A stretch of 10,424 bases of DNA, from assembly GCA_965216965.1 (NCBI GenBank), contig CBDCGX010000037.1, forward strand, positions 1 to 10,424, in the 5' to 3' direction. The stretch is from CBDAKK01 sp965216965. Its GTDB lineage: Bacteria; Spirochaetota; Spirochaetia; WTKD01; G963693115. A program made the position numbers and the translations under genes. Below are positions 7,262 through 10,424 of this stretch, one piece after another (positions within the stretch are counted from its first letter, which is position 1; each line of letters starts with the position of its first letter). A model generated the notes under the pieces. It saw nothing but the letters and a program-made list of their open reading frames with translations, did no database searches and was not told the origin of the DNA.

Positions 7262-8884
7262 TTAGACGAATTCACCTGTTTTAAATTTTTTATACTCATA
7301 CTTAAGAAGTTTGTTTACTGACCTTAACATTAACCTTATGTTATAAGTATTTTTTTTATTCCACCATTCTGGTATTTGGAACTTTATTCTAATTTTTATA
7401 GGTATGTGCGTGTCAGAAGTAAGTTTAGTAATTACTGGCATTTTTGTTCCAACAACATAATCTATTCCGTCAACCATATTATTCGTAGTAACTTGATGAA
7501 TTTTATATCCATTTGGGACGACTACAGTATTGTATGTAAAATTACTGCTCTTCGCAGTTGAGCTCTTGGCTATAGACTGACTTATAATATTTTGAACATT
7601 ATTTATAAGATATATTTTATCCACATCTCCTCCAAAAAAATTAGATATAAATAGTTCTACGGGATTTACATATGTTAAATCATAGGATAAAGATAAAGGT
7701 ATATTATCAAATACAACAGCAGACCCACCCCCTCTATATAGGAAAGGTAATGCGTCATATGAATATATGTCCATATAATCACTAGACATTGGAGTTGAGA
7801 ATATAGCTAACTCCTCCATTTCTCCAGCTCCACTTCTACCACCGTTTGCAATTTTTGCAATATATGATTCTGTATTCACTTCAAAAGCAATATTTCCTAT
7901 CCCCATAATTTCTTTTACTTCTACGAGTATCCCATTTATAGATAATGCGAATTTCTCACCATCTCTCTGTATTAATATTTTATTTGGAACCCCGAAGTCA
8001 AAAGAACATACGAAAGAAAATCTATTTAAAGACCCGTCATTTGCTATAATATTTATATTGTTTGGGAGTATATCTATCCTGAATCCATAATTATTCCCAC
8101 TTGAATATTCAGTAGACCCAAAATCCAAAACAGTTCCGTACCTAAAATCCTTATTTATTGAGAAGAATATTTGAAATTTATCATCAGTTAACCCATCTAT
8201 CGCATAGGATGGCAATTTTGCGTAACTATACCGCGTCAACACTACTAGTCCGAATATGCCTGGAACTTGGATTACCGCACCTGGGGCAGTCATTGGAAAC
8301 TCTATATTATTTATCTCTTCTTTTAGTAATCCACTTGTTTTATTTGCTGACATGCTACAGTAAAACACGCACCCATCTCCTATCATATGCCCAACATCCT
8401 CATACATCCTGAACCTAGATGGGTCTTGCTCTTGCAATCTGTAATCGTCTTGATTTAGTCTTCGCAAAGAGGACGATGGCATCCTTATCCCTGCATAATC
8501 TGTACTAGTTCCAAATATATTATAAAAAATAGACTCAAGGTATCTCTTAGCGTCAACATTTCCTATGTGCTTATCTAGAACCCAGTTTCCGTGGAAATCA
8601 TATTCCTCATCAAATACAACACGCATACTATTTTTTTCTACAAATTCAAACCCAGGTCTTTCTAAAAATTCAGGATATATTACAATTCCGTCAGGTGACA
8701 TTATAACTTCATGCTGCAATTTTCCTAAGCCGTAAAGATATATTGGGTTTGCCCCGAAATAGCAGACTAGTTCAGGAGGATTTATTATTAGCCCAGAAGG
8801 ATGTTCTTCTATTACTACTTCGAGATAATCTGGAACCTTGTCAATAAGCCAGCTATCATAAAAAAAGTCCCAATCAAGAGTCAT
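7262..8884 (-). CDS. LamG-like putative tail adhesin, 540 aa
   Basis: ATG (8884) is two bases after the stop of the 62-aa gene, with a purine-rich AAAAAGAAG upstream. LDWDFFYDSW (3-12) and PPELVCYFGAN (36-46) correspond to the N-terminal motif of the 225- and 280-aa proteins. Residues ~200-375 look like a LamG/concanavalin-A-like domain: FQIFFSINKDFRYGTVLDFG (237-256), FRIDILPNN (268-276), ILIQRDGEKFALSINGILVE (303-322) and the closing EMEELAIFSTPMSSDYMDIY (355-374). After it, NPVELFISNFFGGD (407-420) looks like a second copy of the PxEL...FG strand, then IKIRIKF (496-502) matches the family C-terminal motif. The likely role is glycan binding on the virion surface, inferred from the LamG resemblance. 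A further sequence link is the basic C-terminal tail, which the 225- and 280-aa proteins lack. Confidence 0.93.
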   Translation of the reverse strand: MTLDWDFFYDSWLIDKVPDYLEVVIEEHPSGLIINPPELVCYFGANPIYLYGLGKLQHEVIMSPDGIVIYPEFLERPGFEFVEKNSMRVVFDEEYDFHGNWVLDKHIGNVDAKRYLESIFYNIFGTSTDYAGIRMPSSSLRRLNQDDYRLQEQDPSRFRMYEDVGHMIGDGCVFYCSMSANKTSGLLKEEINNIEFPMTAPGAVIQVPGIFGLVVLTRYSYAKLPSYAIDGLTDDKFQIFFSINKDFRYGTVLDFGSTEYSSGNNYGFRIDILPNNINIIANDGSLNRFSFVCSFDFGVPNKILIQRDGEKFALSINGILVEVKEIMGIGNIAFEVNTESYIAKIANGGRSGAGEMEELAIFSTPMSSDYMDIYSYDALPFLYRGGGSAVVFDNIPLSLSYDLTYVNPVELFISNFFGGDVDKIYLINNVQNIISQSIAKSSTAKSSNFTYNTVVVPNGYKIHQVTTNNMVDGIDYVVGTKMPVITKLTSDTHIPIKIRIKFQIPEWWNKKNTYNIRLMLRSVNKLLKYEYKKFKTGEFV

Positions 8885-8886
8885 TG

Positions 8887-9075
8887 TTACTTCTTTTTCT
8901 TGCTTCTCGACGCAGCTATTCTATGTGCTATTTTCATCGTCCTTTGAAGACCTGCATATTCTCTAGACGTCATGACATGAGAAGATGACTTTCCTTGCCG
9001 TTTTTTTCTATTTATGTAAAAAAATATTCCCCTGTGCTTGTCTGTTGAATACTTCTCTAGCTCTGTCAGTCCCAT
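8887..9075 (-). CDS. Small basic protein, 62 aa
   Basis: ATG (9075) overlaps the stop of the 244-aa gene as TAATG, and the stop falls two bases before the 540-aa gene, so the gene is fitted tightly into the run and probably translated by coupling; its own ribosome binding site is weak. The product is strongly basic, with INRKKRQGKSSS (21-32), a helical segment GLQRTMKIAHRIAASR (42-57) and a KKKK end. It has no cysteines and no membrane segment. It shares LxKY, KHRG and RxMKxxH with the 51-aa protein that precedes the 225-aa gene. A nucleic-acid-binding, assembly or minor capsid role would suit the charge, but no family is recognised. It is unlikely to be chance because its codon use and spacing match the neighbours. 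Confidence 0.87.
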   Translation of the reverse strand: MGLTELEKYSTDKHRGIFFYINRKKRQGKSSSHVMTSREYAGLQRTMKIAHRIAASRSKKKK

Positions 9076-9809
9076 TACATTATGTCCGATATTATTTGTA
9101 TACCCGCTTCTTTCAGTGACTTTTCACACATTGCATAGTTAGTAAAAACTGTTGTGTAGTTTTTCAATATAAATGGACCTTTTATATTAAATTCTTTCAT
9201 ATATACCCTCGCTCTTTCCACGAGCAGGTCTTCCATTATTAGGTCACGCGCAACAAAGCACAGATCAGTAACAATCAAAAATGGATTGGCACCATTATTT
9301 ACAAGATAATCTATCTCATAAAGCTCGAACCGCATCTTATCAAGAGTTTCTATCAGTATCATTGATATACTTGTGAAAAAATCTTTAGCAGTAGAGTCAG
9401 TGCTATTCTCTATCATCTTATGAATAAGGCTTCCTATTGGGAAATGGACATCTTTCCATACCTTCACGTATCTATCATCAAAAAGTTCATTATGTATTTT
9501 TACTACAGATTCCATGTATAATACTCTTTCTGAGAGTATCTTCTCTATGTTGCTTGCCGTTCTTTTCGATATCGTGCCACTTCCAGAAAGTACAATAGCT
9601 CTTTCAAATAGCATCAACATTTTAAACACAGAGTCAGAATATAGAAGTATCATCTCTTTTGATGTTCTACTAAATGGATACTGCCCACTAGACACTTCCA
9701 TTAGTACAAAATTTTGAGTATTCTTATACTCTGATAACATTCTTGATGATGTAACTCGAAAATCTATATTATTTACTATATAATCTTCCGGATTATTATT
9801 TACCTTCAT
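9075..9809 (-). CDS. Unrecognised helical protein, 244 aa
   Basis: ATG (9809) overlaps the end of the 135-aa gene by 14 bases and has a good AAGAAGGA site six bases upstream. The sequence reads as mostly alpha-helical from about residue 50 onward, with hydrophobic heptad-like patterns (MILLYSDSVFKMLMLFERAI, 53-72; FFTSISMILIETLDKMRFEL, 143-162), in contrast to the beta-rich proteins downstream. A conserved-looking NNGANPFLIVTDLCFVARDL lies at 168-187. No hydrophobic stretch is long and uniform enough for a clear membrane helix. There is no signal peptide and no catalytic motif I can name. Its overlap with the membrane-protein gene suggests the two products act together, possibly in virion assembly. 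Nothing in the sequence settles the function. Confidence 0.92.
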   Translation of the reverse strand: MKVNNNPEDYIVNNIDFRVTSSRMLSEYKNTQNFVLMEVSSGQYPFSRTSKEMILLYSDSVFKMLMLFERAIVLSGSGTISKRTASNIEKILSERVLYMESVVKIHNELFDDRYVKVWKDVHFPIGSLIHKMIENSTDSTAKDFFTSISMILIETLDKMRFELYEIDYLVNNGANPFLIVTDLCFVARDLIMEDLLVERARVYMKEFNIKGPFILKNYTTVFTNYAMCEKSLKEAGIQIISDIM

Positions 9810-10203
9810 ATTCGATCCTTCTTCTAGCTGTTTTATTCCCGCCTGTTATAAGGATATTATTTAATTGTAGCACAGTTTCTCTTATTTTGTCAACATCTGA
9901 ATCAAGTCGGTCTGCCATTTGTAGTAAAGCTCGATGGTCCCCATCTCCAGCCTCCCTCATTTTTGACAATGTATTTTTTAGGATTATTACATCTTCAAGA
10001 ATACTATCGGTGCTAGTAATACTATTATTTATCTTGTCACAAGTAATCTTTTTACATTTAATCTTTCCCATAAGGTAATAGTATGCTACAAAAATCCAAA
10101 AAGAGGATAGTATCATTATCACAAGTACTACTTGCTCAGAAGTTGCTATGCCCATAGATTCAAGTATGTTCTCTACTATTTTCTCAATTTCATTAAGTCC
10201 CAT
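9796..10203 (-). CDS. Single-pass membrane protein with coiled coil, 135 aa
   Basis: I place the start at ATG (10203, MGLNEIEK), which has GTGGGG five bases upstream. An in-frame ATG 18 codons earlier (10257) has no ribosome binding site and would place a second hydrophobic stretch (FSIFFSIILL) in front. An acidic amphipathic segment (1-23) leads into one membrane helix at about 24-45 (VVLVIMILSSFWIFVAYYYL), then a basic GKIKCKK. By the positive-inside rule the C-terminal part faces the cytoplasm. Residues ~55-118 form a probable coiled coil with regular Ile/Leu spacing, and the end is basic (TARRRIEYEGK). This topology is opposite to that of inner-membrane spanins and of T4-type holins. It could be an assembly, lysis-timing or host-membrane factor, and the family is not recognised. 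Confidence 0.88.
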   Translation of the reverse strand: MGLNEIEKIVENILESMGIATSEQVVLVIMILSSFWIFVAYYYLMGKIKCKKITCDKINNSITSTDSILEDVIILKNTLSKMREAGDGDHRALLQMADRLDSDVDKIRETVLQLNNILITGGNKTARRRIEYEGK

Positions 10204-10208
10204 ATTAT

Positions 10209-10214
10209 CCCCAC
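10209..10214 (-). promoter_or_regulatory. Ribosome binding site that fixes the 135-aa start
   Basis: GTGGGG lies five bases before ATG 10203. No comparable site precedes the in-frame ATG at 10257, so the shorter protein with one membrane helix is the better reading. Confidence 0.6.
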
Positions 10215-10224
10215 GTAAATTAGT

Positions 10225-10237
10225 TAGTAATATTATA
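10225..10237 (-). promoter_or_regulatory. Candidate -10 promoter upstream of the 135-aa gene
   Basis: The 73-base gap after the rightmost gene holds TATAATATT (10237-10229), the same nine bases as in the gap before the 280-aa gene, placed 25 bases before the ATG (30 in the other case). It is flanked by TAGTA and TACTA, which could form a 5-bp stem with a 6-base loop. The -35 region is poor and the extended TG is absent. A promoter, a regulator site or chance AT-rich sequence are all possible. Confidence 0.35.
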
Positions 10238-10276
10238 CTAAAAAATATAGAAAACATAAAATAGACTAGGTTAATT

Positions 10277-10424
10277 TTAGTTCTTTTTATTCATCTCTTC
10301 TATTGAATTATTAAAGTTTTTCTTCTTTTTTAGCAGATACTCTATTCTTGACACATCTTCCCATGAAATTGAAGCATGCGTTGCATTTAGCTCATTTATT
10401 TTTATGTCCAGCCTAGCTTTAAAC
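10277..10424 (-). CDS. C-terminal 48 codons of an unrecognised protein (runs off right edge)
   Basis: A frame enters from the right edge at 10423 and ends at TAA (10279-10277). The visible 48 residues are charged and probably helical, including LDIKINELNATHASISWEDV and a basic YLLKKKKNFNNSIEEMNKKN end. Base composition and the minus-strand direction match the genes downstream, and a 73-base gap separates it from the 135-aa gene. Nothing here identifies a family. The alternative, that this is chance open sequence, is less likely because the opposite frames contain more stops and the codon pattern (AGA, ATA and GAA rich) is the same as in the neighbours. Confidence 0.7.
   Translation of the reverse strand, partial: FKARLDIKINELNATHASISWEDVSRIEYLLKKKKNFNNSIEEMNKKN

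Noticed and set aside
10204..10257. Longer form of the membrane protein starting at 10257
   Set aside because: No ribosome binding site there, while GTGGGG precedes ATG 10203; the extension would also cover the promoter-like sequence.
1..10424. Alternative genetic code (TAG read as Gln), as in some large gut phages
   Set aside because: All genes close with TAA or TGA and no long frame is interrupted by TAG, so no recoding is needed.
1..10424. tRNA genes, CRISPR arrays, insertion sequences, attachment sites, rho-independent terminators
   Set aside because: No cloverleaf, regularly spaced repeats, transposase, terminal repeats or GC-rich hairpin with a T-run was found; no stretch over 300 bases lacks a gene.

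Overview
This window reads as part of the virion-structure (tail or adhesin) region of a large, AT-rich tailed bacteriophage. Every supportable gene lies on the minus strand, so transcription runs from high to low coordinates. Genes are packed with overlaps or gaps of 0-9 nt, apart from two gaps of 51 and 73 nt. Most starts have recognisable Shine-Dalgarno sequences (AGAAGGA, AAGGAAG, CAGGAG), which indicates a bacterial host. No integrase, terminase, polymerase, tRNA, CRISPR array or insertion sequence is visible. The standard genetic code fits: stops are TAA or TGA and no frame needs recoding. Neither phage species nor host can be named from the sequence. Large protein size, low G+C and lack of obvious relatives suggest a jumbo-type phage, but that is inference.

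Layout in transcription order. (1) 10424-10204: C-terminal tail of a gene entering from the right, then a 73-nt gap with a possible promoter. (2) 10203-9075: a small one-pass membrane/coiled-coil protein (135 aa) overlapping an unrecognised helical protein (244 aa). (3) 9075-3792: a block that alternates tiny basic proteins (62 and 51 aa) with four larger beta-rich proteins (540, 280, 225 and 576 aa). The 51-aa gene is easily missed because of its size. (4) 3783-1: a 762-aa cysteine-containing protein with a discoidin/galactose-binding-like segment, a 401-aa beta-rich protein with a Ser/Gly/Asn linker, and the first 100 codons of another gene that runs off the left edge.

The most interesting feature is the modular family in block 3. 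The 540-, 280-, 225- and 576-aa proteins appear to share an N-terminal motif (aromatic-x-x-F-(Y/K)-x-D, clearest as DPDLxYE, followed about 20 residues later by a VxYxG strand) and a C-terminal strand motif ((I/V/L)-(K/R)-I/M-x-I-x-F). The two long members carry LamG/concanavalin-A-like segments between these ends; the two short ones do not. The two tiny basic proteins also resemble each other and each sits directly upstream of a family member, so the block may have grown by duplication of a cassette. With lectin-like folds in at least three proteins, the simplest reading is a set of virion surface or tail-tip proteins that bind carbohydrate on the host.
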